Origin: Clostridia bacterium | GTDB lineage: Bacteria > Bacillota > Clostridia > Christensenellales > RUG350 | Direction of reading: 5' to 3' | Length of the DNA: 56,309 nt | Assembly (NCBI GenBank): GCA_017631635.1 | Contig: JAGBSX010000035.1 | Span: 1-56,309 of the forward strand | In this document: positions 9,180 through 16,784 of the stretch, in pieces | Layout: every line of letters starts with the position of its first letter | Numbering within the stretch: position 1 is the stretch's first letter | The notes under the pieces: generated by a model | The model's database searches: none | Seen by the model: only the letters and a program-made list of their open reading frames with translations | Told to the model about the DNA's origin: nothing | Position numbers and translations under genes: made by a program

Positions 9180-9562
9180 TGAATATATTGTCGATAATAT
9201 CTATTGCGTTGATATCGGTGATTATCATCAATTTAGTTAGCAAATACAATCCAGATTTTTCTATTATAGCGACAGTAGTGGCAGGGATTATATTGCTAGT
9301 ATCTATAGTGGGATATTTTACCGATATAGTAGATAAGTTTGAGCAAATTGTTAGCGTGACTGGTATCAATGATGATATTTTTTCGGTAGTGTTGAAAGTG
9401 GTAGGACTGAGTTATATCACTCAGTTTTCCGCAGATATATGCAAAGATTTTGGCGTTAATTCTATCGCTCAAAAGGTAGAATTGGCAGGCAAAATCGCTA
9501 TATTTACAGTAGCGCTCCCTATAGTGTCAGGTATGATAAGTATTGTTATGGATTTGCTATGA
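9179..9562 (+). CDS. Stage III sporulation protein AD
   Basis: The 127-residue product has three to four hydrophobic helices and matches SpoIIIAD in length and position. SpoIIIAD resembles SpoIIIAC in its N-terminal half and is thought to help form the membrane base of the SpoIIIA channel. The segment VGLSYITQFSADICKDFG near residues 75-93 is the most family-like part. It starts in a TGATG overlap with spoIIIAC and ends in an ATGA overlap with spoIIIAE, so the whole run is translationally coupled. Confidence 0.9.
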   Translation: MNILSIISIALISVIIINLVSKYNPDFSIIATVVAGIILLVSIVGYFTDIVDKFEQIVSVTGINDDIFSVVLKVVGLSYITQFSADICKDFGVNSIAQKVELAGKIAIFTVALPIVSGMISIVMDLL

Positions 9563-10710
9563 AAAAGAGTATTTTTCTTGTTTTGTTTTTGATGGTTATT
9601 TGCCTCTATTTCTCACCGGTGGCACGTGCAGAAGATGAACTAGACGTGACTATCGACCAACAATTGGATAGTATCGACTTTGATGCTATAGAGGTGAAAT
9701 GGGATGAATATATTCAACAGTTGACAGGGGCAAAAACTTTTAGAGAGTATATCAAAGATATACTCGATGGCAAAGACAATATCAGTATAGAAAATATTCT
9801 CAACCACGTATCTAGTAGCGTTTTTTCGGACGTGAAAGTATTGATACCTATGATTGTATCTATAGTAGCAGTATGCATCATCAATTCTCTAGTAGTTGGG
9901 ATAAAAGGAGAGTTTTTGGGGGCGTCTATTTCTTCGTTGCTAAATACAGTTTGTTATTGTGTGGTATTAGTAGTCTCCCTAAAAACATTGTCTCACGTAG
10001 CGAGCGATACCTTGCATGCAGTATCTAGTATGCAATACGTGATGCAAGCAGTATTCCCAATATCAATCACGTTACTCACGGCAGTTGGTTGCACCTCTGC
10101 TAGTGGTGGACTAGCATTATCTATGAGTATGGTTAGCAATCTAATAGTTAATATCGTTAGTCTAGTGATATTACCTATGTTTAGCGCGTCTATGATACTG
10201 GCAATCGTAGGTAATTTATCTGACAACGTTAAATTGTCTAGACTTAGGAGCGGAGTGCATTCTTTGGCTAGTTGGATAATAGGTGTAGTGTTTGGGGTGT
10301 TTTCTATATTAATCACAGCACAGAGTGTAGTTGCTGGCAGTATCGATAACGTAGTCGTGCGTAGCGCAAAGATGGCTCTTTCGGGCTACGTGCCTATACT
10401 AGGTCAATATTTGTCAGACGGAGTAGACATAGTGTTTACTACTTCTATTATGTTAAAAAATGCTATAGGAGTAGGTGGGCTAGTTATATTGGTTGTATCC
10501 TTGTTAATACCTCTTATCAAAGTCATAGTGTTATCATTAGCCTTTAGGTTGACTGCAGGCGTTATAGAAAGTTTTGCACAGTCTAGAGTAAGCAAGGCTC
10601 TAGAAGAATTTGGTAAAAACGTAAATTTGTTGACTGCTTCTATGTTGGGGTGTGCCTTTGTGACGATAGTAGGATTGATGACTACTATCAATATAGGAGG
10701 TATCGTGTAG
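9559..10710 (+). CDS. Stage III sporulation protein AE
   Basis: SpoIIIAE is the largest membrane protein of the SpoIIIA complex, with a permease-like body. The 383-residue product carries an N-terminal signal peptide (residues 1-24, with a likely cleavage after VARA), a short extracytoplasmic helical domain to about residue 85, and seven or eight membrane helices. Length is normal for the family. It begins in a four-base overlap with spoIIIAD and ends with GGAGG just before its own stop, which supplies the ribosome site for spoIIIAF. Confidence 0.93.
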   Translation: MKKSIFLVLFLMVICLYFSPVARAEDELDVTIDQQLDSIDFDAIEVKWDEYIQQLTGAKTFREYIKDILDGKDNISIENILNHVSSSVFSDVKVLIPMIVSIVAVCIINSLVVGIKGEFLGASISSLLNTVCYCVVLVVSLKTLSHVASDTLHAVSSMQYVMQAVFPISITLLTAVGCTSASGGLALSMSMVSNLIVNIVSLVILPMFSASMILAIVGNLSDNVKLSRLRSGVHSLASWIIGVVFGVFSILITAQSVVAGSIDNVVVRSAKMALSGYVPILGQYLSDGVDIVFTTSIMLKNAIGVGGLVILVVSLLIPLIKVIVLSLAFRLTAGVIESFAQSRVSKALEEFGKNVNLLTASMLGCAFVTIVGLMTTINIGGIV

Positions 10711-11183
10711 TGGATGCGTATATGAGCGCTATCGTAGGCGTTAGTGCGTTAGGGTTGCTTATTGACGTTCTTTTGCCTAAATCTGACGTGTATGACTACG
10801 TCAAGAAAGTGTTTAGCATCATTATAGTTGTTGTAGTTGCTACACCTATTATCAATATTTTGGGTGGAGAGATTAGCCTAGAAGACGTCATATATGGCAA
10901 AGGTTATGAGATAGATACAAATTACGTGAGCACTATTAACAATTTGCGCGCTGAGACAGTTAAGAATTATATAGAAGATGAGGCATTTGAAGACGGTTAT
11001 GTCGTAATAGTCAATTGTGACGTCTCCAATGGAAATTATCAAATAGAGATTTTATTTGAAATAGATGTTCTCAATGATAAAGAAAAGCATATAAATATTA
11101 TTGAAAAAGTATATAAGTTAGCAAATTATCTGTGTGGAGTAGATGATGATGAGGTGAAGATTAGGTGCTTGAAGACAAGTTGA
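10710..11183 (+). CDS. Stage III sporulation protein AF
   Basis: The 158-residue product has two N-terminal membrane helices (about residues 5-22 and 33-52) and then an extracytoplasmic alpha/beta domain, as expected for SpoIIIAF, whose soluble part is a ring-building-motif domain. I start at the GTG at 10710, nine bases after ATAGGAGG and overlapping the spoIIIAE stop by one base; the reading frame is open further upstream, but only inside spoIIIAE. It is shorter than the Bacillus protein (about 206 residues). Its end overlaps spoIIIAG by 19 bases. Confidence 0.88.
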   Translation: MDAYMSAIVGVSALGLLIDVLLPKSDVYDYVKKVFSIIIVVVVATPIINILGGEISLEDVIYGKGYEIDTNYVSTINNLRAETVKNYIEDEAFEDGYVVIVNCDVSNGNYQIEILFEIDVLNDKEKHINIIEKVYKLANYLCGVDDDEVKIRCLKTS

Positions 11184-11554
11184 AGAACTCAAATACACCT
11201 TTGATTAGAAAATTGGCAAACGTTAAGCATTTGGGATTGGTTGTATTGGTTATCGTACTGATTTCATTACTTCTAGTATCTACTAGAAGTCATCAAAATA
11301 ATAATTTGACAGATACTTCCACCTCGATATTGTTTAGCGAAAACGAGTTGAGGCTCGAGCAAATGATAGAAAAAATTAGTGGAGTTAAGGATGCTAGTGT
11401 CTATATCAACGAGACTAATAGCCTCATCAATAGCGTAGTAGTTTTGATGGACGCTTCTGATAATTTGGCTACGCAAATTAAGGTCTTGACTGCGATACAA
11501 AGTGCATTGGACGTAACGTCTGACAAAGTCAAAATTATTAATACAAACAATTAA
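11165..11554 (+). CDS. Stage III sporulation protein AG, short form without the ring insertion
   Basis: SpoIIIAG forms the large ring of the SpoIIIA-SpoIIQ channel in the intermembrane space. Here it has only 129 residues: a membrane helix (about residues 20-38) and one compact domain from residue 55, with LEQMIEKISGVKDASVYI as helix and first strand and DKVKII as last strand. In Bacillus (about 229 residues) a long beta-rich insertion that builds the ring lies between these strands; here only about ten residues fill that place. It starts at a GTG seven bases after GAGGTGA and sits between spoIIIAF and spoIIIAH. Confidence 0.85.
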   Translation: MLEDKLKNSNTPLIRKLANVKHLGLVVLVIVLISLLLVSTRSHQNNNLTDTSTSILFSENELRLEQMIEKISGVKDASVYINETNSLINSVVVLMDASDNLATQIKVLTAIQSALDVTSDKVKIINTNN

Positions 11555-11578
11555 AAAAATAATATCTGGGAGGTATGT

Positions 11579-12064
11579 ATGAGTAAGAAAAAAAAGATAG
11601 TGTTATTATCTGTAATGGTGGGTATGTTAGTAGTTTCGGGAATTCTCAACTACATAGTGGGTGATAGTTCTCTCAACGTAGGTATCAACGATAATGCTAC
11701 TAGCGTCTCGGCTATGTTTAGCGCTTATAGGACGGATATTGAGCAAAGTAGAAGTCAAATGATACTAGAATTGCAAGCAATTATAGATAGTCCAAATACT
11801 AGTGAGACTGCCAAGACTTCTGCCGAAAATTTATTGCTAGCAACTTGCGAAAATATGGAGACGGAGTCCATATTAGAAGCATTAATTATGGCAAAAGGCT
11901 TTGATAATGCAATCGTATCAGTAAGCAGTAATGGTATTGACGTCATAGTGGACTCTAGCGAATTGAGTACAGAGCAACTTGCTCAGATTTTGTCGCTTGT
12001 TATAGAAAAGACCGGAGCATCTGCCTCTGTTGTCCACGTACAGCCTTATGGTGAAAAGTTATAA
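11579..12064 (+). CDS. Stage III sporulation protein AH
   Basis: SpoIIIAH is the mother-cell membrane protein whose outer domain binds the forespore protein SpoIIQ during engulfment. The 161-residue product has a basic N-terminus, one membrane helix (residues 7-25), a helical linker with many Ser, Thr and Glu, and a C-terminal ring-building-motif domain from about residue 75 to 158. It is somewhat shorter than the Bacillus protein but has the normal plan. The start is an ATG with GGGAGG five bases upstream. It is the last gene of the spoIIIA operon. Confidence 0.9.
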   Translation: MSKKKKIVLLSVMVGMLVVSGILNYIVGDSSLNVGINDNATSVSAMFSAYRTDIEQSRSQMILELQAIIDSPNTSETAKTSAENLLLATCENMETESILEALIMAKGFDNAIVSVSSNGIDVIVDSSELSTEQLAQILSLVIEKTGASASVVHVQPYGEKL

Positions 12065-12071
12065 TAAATAC

Positions 12072-12100
12072 TTGTATTTTTTATAATAGTATGTTATACT
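12072..12100 (+). promoter_or_regulatory. SigmaA promoter of the asp23-nusB block
   Basis: TTGTAT (12072-12077), 17 bases, and TATACT (12095-12100) preceded by TGT make a promoter with an extended -10. Transcription should start near 12107, just before the GGAGG of the asp23-like gene. Confidence 0.75.
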
Positions 12101-12119
12101 AACATCGTGGAGGTATACT

Positions 12120-12458
12120 ATGGACAACGATGTTAAAGGTTATGAGAAGATTTTGATGTCTTTGGCGGAGAGTGTGGCATCACGAGTAGATGGTGTTGCT
12201 TATGTCGGCATACCTGCCAAGGGACTATTTGGTAGACCTAAGAGAAAACGTGGTGTAAGTGTCGAATTGCTCGACGACAAATTAGTATACAATTTGTCGA
12301 TATGTATAGACAATGGCTATATAGTCAAAGAGATTGCATATGAGATTCAACAACGTGTCAAGAAAGAAGTCGAGGCCGCTACCAACTTCAAGGTCAAGAG
12401 AGTCAACGTCAATATAGTGGACGTTGATACGGGAGAAAACTTGGCGTATAAGCATTAA
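12120..12458 (+). CDS. Asp23/Gls24 family envelope stress response protein
   Basis: This 112-residue protein belongs to the Asp23/Gls24 (DUF322, YqhY/YloU) family. These are small cytosolic proteins, in some species membrane-associated, tied to envelope or lipid homeostasis. It shows the family order: an N-terminal helix with a VASRVDGVAYVG segment, a basic loop with KGLFGRPKRKRGV, then NLSICIDNGYIVKEIAYEIQQRVK and a closing VNVNIVDVD strand. Length is typical. The position before nusB matches yqhY in Bacillus. GGAGG precedes the ATG. A hairpin overlaps the end of the gene. Confidence 0.9.
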   Translation: MDNDVKGYEKILMSLAESVASRVDGVAYVGIPAKGLFGRPKRKRGVSVELLDDKLVYNLSICIDNGYIVKEIAYEIQQRVKKEVEAATNFKVKRVNVNIVDVDTGENLAYKH

Positions 12459-12475
12459 TTTGCTTGTACGCTTTT
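12444..12475 (+). terminator. Hairpin at the asp23-nusB junction, possible weak terminator
   Basis: GCGTATAAGC (12444-12453) pairs with GCTTGTACGC (12462-12471) over an eight-base loop with one G-U pair, followed by TTTT. The left arm is inside the asp23 coding end and the loop covers the stop codon, so translation could affect folding. It probably reduces readthrough into nusB rather than stopping it. Confidence 0.55.
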
Positions 12476-12490
12476 CGAGTGAGGATATAT

Positions 12491-12889
12491 ATGAGTAGAA
12501 AAAATGCTAGGGTATTGGCGTATCAACTAATCTTTGGATATGTGTTTACCAAGGTAAAAAATGATGAATTATTGGCAGAATATCAAACTGACGACACGTT
12601 GTCTATGGATGACAAGGAGTATATCGGTAGATTGTACGAAGGTGTAGTTGACAAGTATGATGAATTGATATTTCACATATCGGACAACCTACACGGCTAT
12701 ACGATAGATAGAGTATACAAGAGCGATTTGGCTGCTATGCTACTGGCTGTATACGAGATCAAATATATGGATGATATTCCCAACAAAGTTGCTCTCAACG
12801 AGGCGCTAGAGATAGTCAAGGATTTTTCAGAAGAACGCAGTTCAAAATTTGTAAACGGAGTGCTCGCAGGTGTACTCAAATCTTTATAA
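12491..12889 (+). CDS. Transcription antitermination factor NusB
   Basis: NusB is the small helical RNA-binding protein that joins NusE (S10) on boxA RNA to promote rRNA antitermination. The 132-residue product has the family start SRKNARVLAYQLIFGY and the C-terminal pair AMLLAVYEIKYMDDIPNKVALNEALEI-type helices, ending with KFVNGVLAGVLK. I start at the ATG at 12491, six bases after GAGTGAGGA; an upstream TTG at 12464 would lie in the terminator arm. It is followed by folD after 12 bases, in the order seen in many Firmicutes. Confidence 0.93.
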   Translation: MSRKNARVLAYQLIFGYVFTKVKNDELLAEYQTDDTLSMDDKEYIGRLYEGVVDKYDELIFHISDNLHGYTIDRVYKSDLAAMLLAVYEIKYMDDIPNKVALNEALEIVKDFSEERSSKFVNGVLAGVLKSL

Positions 12890-12901
12890 TAGGAGTTAAA
12901 A

Positions 12902-13738
12902 ATGAGCGTTATCATAGATGGCAAACTTACGTCGGCTAAAGTAAGAGCCCAACTTAGAGAACAAGTGGCAAATATGCAGACCAAACCAGGTCTAGCAGTT
13001 ATCATGGTGGGAGATAATCCTGCTAGCGAGATATATGTGCGCAACAAGATAAAAGCATGCGAAGAGGTAGGTATTTACTCTCTATCATGCAAATTTGACG
13101 CTACGGTGAGTCAAGATGAAATAGAGAAGTGTATATTGGATCTAAACGCTAATCCATCTATCCATGGTATACTTATGCAATTACCTTTGCCAAAAGGTTT
13201 TGATGAAGCATATCTTCTAGAACTTATCGATCCCAAGAAGGATGTAGACGGTTTTTCTGCAGAGAGTGTGGGTAGGCTAGTGCTTGGCAAATATGGCTTT
13301 AGGTCTTGTACGCCTTTTGGAGTTATCAAACTACTAGAAGAGTATGATATAGATATAGCAGGCAAATCAGCAGTTATAGTAGGTCGTAGCAATATAGTGG
13401 GTAAGCCTTTGGCGTTTATGCTACTAGAGAAAAATGCTACCGTCACCATTTGTCATACCAAGACTGCCAATCTCAAAGAAGTATGTGCTAGTGCAGATAT
13501 TTTGGTGTCTGCTACTGGCAAGGCTCTTTCTATAACTGCCGATATGGTCAAAGAGGGTGCAGTAGTCATAGACGTAGGCATCTCCAAGCTTGATGGCAAG
13601 ACGGTAGGGGACGTGTGCTTTGATGAAGTCTCCAAGAAGGCATCTTATATCACACCTGTACCAGGTGGAGTAGGTCCTATGACTATTACTATGCTAATGG
13701 TCAATACTGTAAAAGCAGCGCAAATTTATGGCAACTAA
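12902..13738 (+). CDS. Bifunctional methylenetetrahydrofolate dehydrogenase/cyclohydrolase FolD
   Basis: FolD interconverts methylene-, methenyl- and 10-formyl-tetrahydrofolate with NADP, supplying one-carbon units. The 278-residue product has the substrate-site segment YVRNKIKACEEVGI near residue 42 (with catalytic lysine K46), GILMQLPLPKG near 90, the cofactor loop GRSNIVGKPLAFML near 160 and PVPGGVGPMTITML near 255. The length is normal. AGGAG precedes the ATG. The gene overlaps xseA by 11 bases, which suggests coupled translation. Confidence 0.96.
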   Translation: MSVIIDGKLTSAKVRAQLREQVANMQTKPGLAVIMVGDNPASEIYVRNKIKACEEVGIYSLSCKFDATVSQDEIEKCILDLNANPSIHGILMQLPLPKGFDEAYLLELIDPKKDVDGFSAESVGRLVLGKYGFRSCTPFGVIKLLEEYDIDIAGKSAVIVGRSNIVGKPLAFMLLEKNATVTICHTKTANLKEVCASADILVSATGKALSITADMVKEGAVVIDVGISKLDGKTVGDVCFDEVSKKASYITPVPGGVGPMTITMLMVNTVKAAQIYGN

Positions 13739-14930
13739 AGACGGGGTAGTATCCGTTTCTCAACTAAATAATTATATCAAAGGCATATTAGACACAGAGA
13801 GTTTGCTCAAAAACGTCTCGGTTGTCGGTGAGGTGTCCGGTTTTAAAATAAGCGGTGAACACGCTTATTTTTCCATAAAAGATGCCGACGCTGTATTAGC
13901 GTGTAGATGCTTTAATTGTCGTCGCCAAGAGTTTTTGCCTAAAGATGGAGATAGCGTCATACTGACAGGTAGCGTGTCGTACCACGTCAAATTTGGATTG
14001 TCCTTTGTGGCGACCAAGATAGTGGCTTATGGCAAAGGCGCGCTCATGCAATACTATGAGAAACTCAAACAACAACTTTTACAAGAAGGTTTGTTTGATG
14101 CAAAATACAAGGTGGATATACCTAAATTTGCTACCAACATATGTGTGATAACTAGTCGCACAGGCGCTGTAATCAGAGATATCTATACTACCACCAGGCG
14201 CAAAAATCCATACGTGGACTTGACACTTATCGACGTTAAGGTCCAAGGTGAATATGCCCCGATTGAGATAGTAAAGGCACTCAAGCAGGCTGATACTATG
14301 GGGTTTGATACTATTATACTGGCTAGAGGTGGTGGTAGTTTTGAAGATTTGCTACCATTTTACGACGAGGGTGTAGTCAGGGCTATATTTGACCTGCAGA
14401 CTCCTATCATATCAGCGATAGGTCACGAGACGGATTTTTCACTATCCGACTTTGTAGCAGATTATAGAGCAGCTACACCTACTGCTGCCGCAGAGAAGGC
14501 TGTATTTGATTATAACGAGTGGAGAGATTATGTACTTGATAGTCTTTTGAGTATCAAAAATACTGCTATATCCAACTACACCTCCCTAAATGACAATATC
14601 AAGTCATTAGTAGATGGTATGGCGTCGCGTATGGTGGGTGTATTTGATCTCACGATGGTCAAACTGCGCAATATAGTTGACAAAAACTATAATGCCATTA
14701 GTCAAAAGATTGACAAAAATGTCCACGAAGTAGGACTGCTCATAGAGAAAATACGTAGCAATGACCCACTCAAATTAATCTCAAAAGGTCTGTATAGAGT
14801 AAGTATTGGAGATGAGATGCTCAGCGACGTATCTATGATAGAGATAGGAGACGTTATTGAGATTAAATCCTGTCAGGCGACCATAGACGCTGAAGTGAAG
14901 AAAATAACTATTAAAGAGGATAAGAAATGA
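13728..14930 (+). CDS. Exodeoxyribonuclease VII large subunit
   Basis: XseA is the catalytic large subunit of exonuclease VII, which degrades single-stranded DNA from both ends together with XseB. The 400-residue product has the N-terminal OB-fold with VSGFKISGEHAYFSIKD near residue 40, the conserved ITSRTGAVIRD near 139, the catalytic region ILARGGGSFEDLLPF near 198 and ISAIGHETDFSLSDFVAD near 222, then a coiled-coil arm. The start overlaps folD, and the stop overlaps xseB as ATGA. Length is typical. Confidence 0.96.
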   Translation: MATKDGVVSVSQLNNYIKGILDTESLLKNVSVVGEVSGFKISGEHAYFSIKDADAVLACRCFNCRRQEFLPKDGDSVILTGSVSYHVKFGLSFVATKIVAYGKGALMQYYEKLKQQLLQEGLFDAKYKVDIPKFATNICVITSRTGAVIRDIYTTTRRKNPYVDLTLIDVKVQGEYAPIEIVKALKQADTMGFDTIILARGGGSFEDLLPFYDEGVVRAIFDLQTPIISAIGHETDFSLSDFVADYRAATPTAAAEKAVFDYNEWRDYVLDSLLSIKNTAISNYTSLNDNIKSLVDGMASRMVGVFDLTMVKLRNIVDKNYNAISQKIDKNVHEVGLLIEKIRSNDPLKLISKGLYRVSIGDEMLSDVSMIEIGDVIEIKSCQATIDAEVKKITIKEDKK

Positions 14931-15151
14931 AATTAGAGCAAGCAATACAAGAACTTGACAAAATATCCAAGACACTTGACGATCCAAATACCTCTTTGGA
15001 GGAGAGTATCGAACTATTTCAAAAGGGTGTAGAGTTGGCTACTTTGTGCAAACAGTTATTAGAATCTGGAAAAGGCAAGATTGTCGCTATCAAGAGAGAA
15101 TATGACAAACTTGTAGAGGTAGATATTCAAGATGAGTTGCAAGGACAATAA
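14927..15151 (+). CDS. Exodeoxyribonuclease VII small subunit
   Basis: This 74-residue helical protein is XseB, the small subunit of exonuclease VII. It has the usual N-terminal pattern (KLEQAIQELDKISKTLDD, then SLEESIELFQKGVELA) that forms a two-helix hairpin binding the coiled-coil arm of XseA. It overlaps xseA by four bases and ispA by 20 bases. Translation is probably coupled to xseA, since no separate ribosome site is clear. Confidence 0.94.
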   Translation: MKLEQAIQELDKISKTLDDPNTSLEESIELFQKGVELATLCKQLLESGKGKIVAIKREYDKLVEVDIQDELQGQ

Positions 15152-16001
15152 TTATTACAAAGAGATATTTCAAAAATATCTAGAAGGATATTTGTTGCAA
15201 TATTCTGATACCCCCGAACCTCTAAAGAGCGCTATCAACTACGCTCTATTAGGTGGTGGCAAGAGGATTAGGCCTTCACTAGTGTTGGCTACTGCAGATA
15301 TGCTTGGTGGAGACGTCTCAGATGCATTGCCAGTTGCTTTAGCGCTAGAGATGATACATACCTATTCGTTAGTTCATGATGATTTGCCTTGTATGGATGA
15401 CGACGATATGCGCAGAGGTAGACCTACTACTCACGTGGTTTACGGAGAGGATATTGCAGTCATCACGGGAGATGCGTTGTTGACGGATGCATTTTCGTTG
15501 ATAGCAGACTCGCACTTAGATGCAGATATTGTCAAGAAGGTGACTAGCGTACTTGCCAATCGTGCGGGCAGTAGAGGTATGGTAGGTGGTCAATGCGCAG
15601 ATTTGGCAAAATCAAAAATTGCTGATGAAGAGACTATATTGTATACCTACAAACACAAAACCTCCGACTTGATAATAGCCTCCCTCGTAGCAGGAGGTAT
15701 AGTCGCTAGAGCCTCTAGTGAGGTTTTGGACAACTTGTCTCAATTTGGATACTACTATGGACTGGCATTTCAAATAACAGATGATTTGTTGGAGGTAAAT
15801 TCTACTCCAGAATTGACGGGCAAGAGTATCGGTGGAGGCACAGAGGAAGAAAAGACCACATATCTATCTATATTTGGAGTTGAGAAATCTACCAAGAAGG
15901 CTAGAGAATATGTGGATAAGTGTATGGAAATAGCATCTGCTATACCAAACTCTCAATTTTTGGTATCTCTAGTAGAAAAGGTAGTAGGCAGAATGATTTG
16001 A
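15132..16001 (+). CDS. Polyprenyl (farnesyl) diphosphate synthase
   Basis: IspA condenses dimethylallyl or geranyl diphosphate with isopentenyl diphosphate to make farnesyl diphosphate. The 289-residue product has GGGKRIRPSL near residue 36, the first aspartate-rich motif DDLPCMDDDDMRRGRP near 84, and the second motif FQITDDLLE near 216. The product length is expected from the family, not proven by sequence. The start overlaps xseB. The stop TGA lies within the -35 element of the OLE RNA promoter. Downstream dxs makes the precursor of the same pathway. Confidence 0.94.
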   Translation: MSCKDNNYYKEIFQKYLEGYLLQYSDTPEPLKSAINYALLGGGKRIRPSLVLATADMLGGDVSDALPVALALEMIHTYSLVHDDLPCMDDDDMRRGRPTTHVVYGEDIAVITGDALLTDAFSLIADSHLDADIVKKVTSVLANRAGSRGMVGGQCADLAKSKIADEETILYTYKHKTSDLIIASLVAGGIVARASSEVLDNLSQFGYYYGLAFQITDDLLEVNSTPELTGKSIGGGTEEEKTTYLSIFGVEKSTKKAREYVDKCMEIASAIPNSQFLVSLVEKVVGRMI

Positions 16002-16026
16002 TTTATTTATGCAAATATGGTATAAT
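15998..16026 (+). promoter_or_regulatory. SigmaA promoter for the OLE RNA
   Basis: TTGATT (15998-16003), a 17-base spacer and TATAAT (16021-16026) form a near-consensus promoter. The -35 overlaps the ispA stop codon. Transcription should begin near 16033, about 150 bases before the conserved OLE core, so the RNA can be made independently of the upstream operon. Confidence 0.75.
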
Positions 16027-16057
16027 AATTAATAATTATAAATTTGCATGCAAATAT
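16009..16057 (+). repeat. Direct repeat and 14-bp palindrome at the OLE promoter
   Basis: ATGCAAATAT occurs at 16009-16018, in the promoter spacer, and again at 16048-16057. The second copy is part of the perfect palindrome ATTTGCATGCAAAT (16042-16055). The two copies flank the -10 and the expected start, as an operator pair would. In such AT-rich DNA chance cannot be excluded. Confidence 0.45.
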
Positions 16058-16086
16058 ATACAAGTTTTTTGATGAAAAACAAGGAT

Positions 16087-16174
16087 TTGACGCAAAGTTT
16101 ATAAAATTGCGTCACAATTGATAAAATGACGAGATATGTTCGTCAAAACTAGGTGATAACGACATAGTCGTATC
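16087..16174 (+). promoter_or_regulatory. Three tandem hairpins in the OLE RNA leader
   Basis: Three inverted repeats follow each other: TGACGCAA (16088-16095) with TTGCGTCA (16107-16114); TGACG (16127-16131) with CGTCA (16141-16145); and ACGAC (16159-16163) with GTCGT (16167-16171). The first two share the TGACG core in alternating orientation. They could be RNA hairpins or protein sites. Function is unknown. Confidence 0.5.
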
Positions 16175-16183
16175 ATATAAAAT

Positions 16184-16757
16184 CGGTGGTGCAGTATTCT
16201 AGTCGGATGCGTGCAGGCTCAAGACGGGGTTAAAATACCGTAAATGGCACAACGATGAAGTTCTTGGTGGTGGCTTGGGTTGCCCAAACCTGGGCTGTTG
16301 CTGAGAGTTAAGAATTATGGGAGGTGCGTAATGGCATATGCATTAGCCCCATTTTTCGCGGAGACCTGCTATGGTGGGAGAAATATCTTCTATCACGCAG
16401 GGTATAACCTGTATGTGGTAAAAAATGCTATATACAGTGTAGCCTGCCTTGAGTGGGGCATAGGGGATTACAGAACGCATTTAGGCATGGCCAACGCTAA
16501 AATGCGATCGCTGTATGAAACATTGTCTTGCAAAAGAGGATAAGCTTGTAGCGTGTTCGTCAAGGAAAACTTCTAGACTGTTGCTATTGCAGATACGTTG
16601 AGGATTATAGTATGCCTCAGAGGTGATTCAGTTTGACAGTAGTGATGCTGTCACTATCCATATGATAGGAAACTTCTCATTCGGCGACGGTGAGTTTTGG
16701 ATAGGGGAAATCCTACTGAACCGTATGGCATAAGGTTTACTCAATGTATTACCACCG
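16184..16757 (+). ncRNA. OLE RNA (ornate, large, extremophilic)
   Basis: About 575 bases without a credible gene lie between ispA and an OapA-like membrane gene upstream of dxs, which is the known genomic setting of OLE RNA in Firmicutes. CGGTGGT at 16184-16190 pairs perfectly with ACCACCG at 16751-16757 and closes the whole region. Internal helices include TTGGG with CCCAA around 16275-16287. The region is richer in G and C than its flanks. OLE RNA works at the membrane with OapA and has been linked to cold, alcohol and magnesium responses. Exact ends are uncertain; the transcript probably starts near 16033. Confidence 0.85.
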
Positions 16758-16784
16758 CATTTTTAATATTTTTGGAGGATAGTT

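Noticed and set aside
16280-16543. An 87-codon plus-strand reading frame inside the region between ispA and oapA
   Set aside because: It lies within the paired OLE RNA region, has no ribosome site or recognisable protein features, and the flanking closing stem and synteny explain the sequence better as RNA.
16184-16757. Possible group II intron or riboswitch
   Set aside because: There is no intron-encoded protein, no domain V-like sequence was seen, and the size and gene context match OLE RNA.
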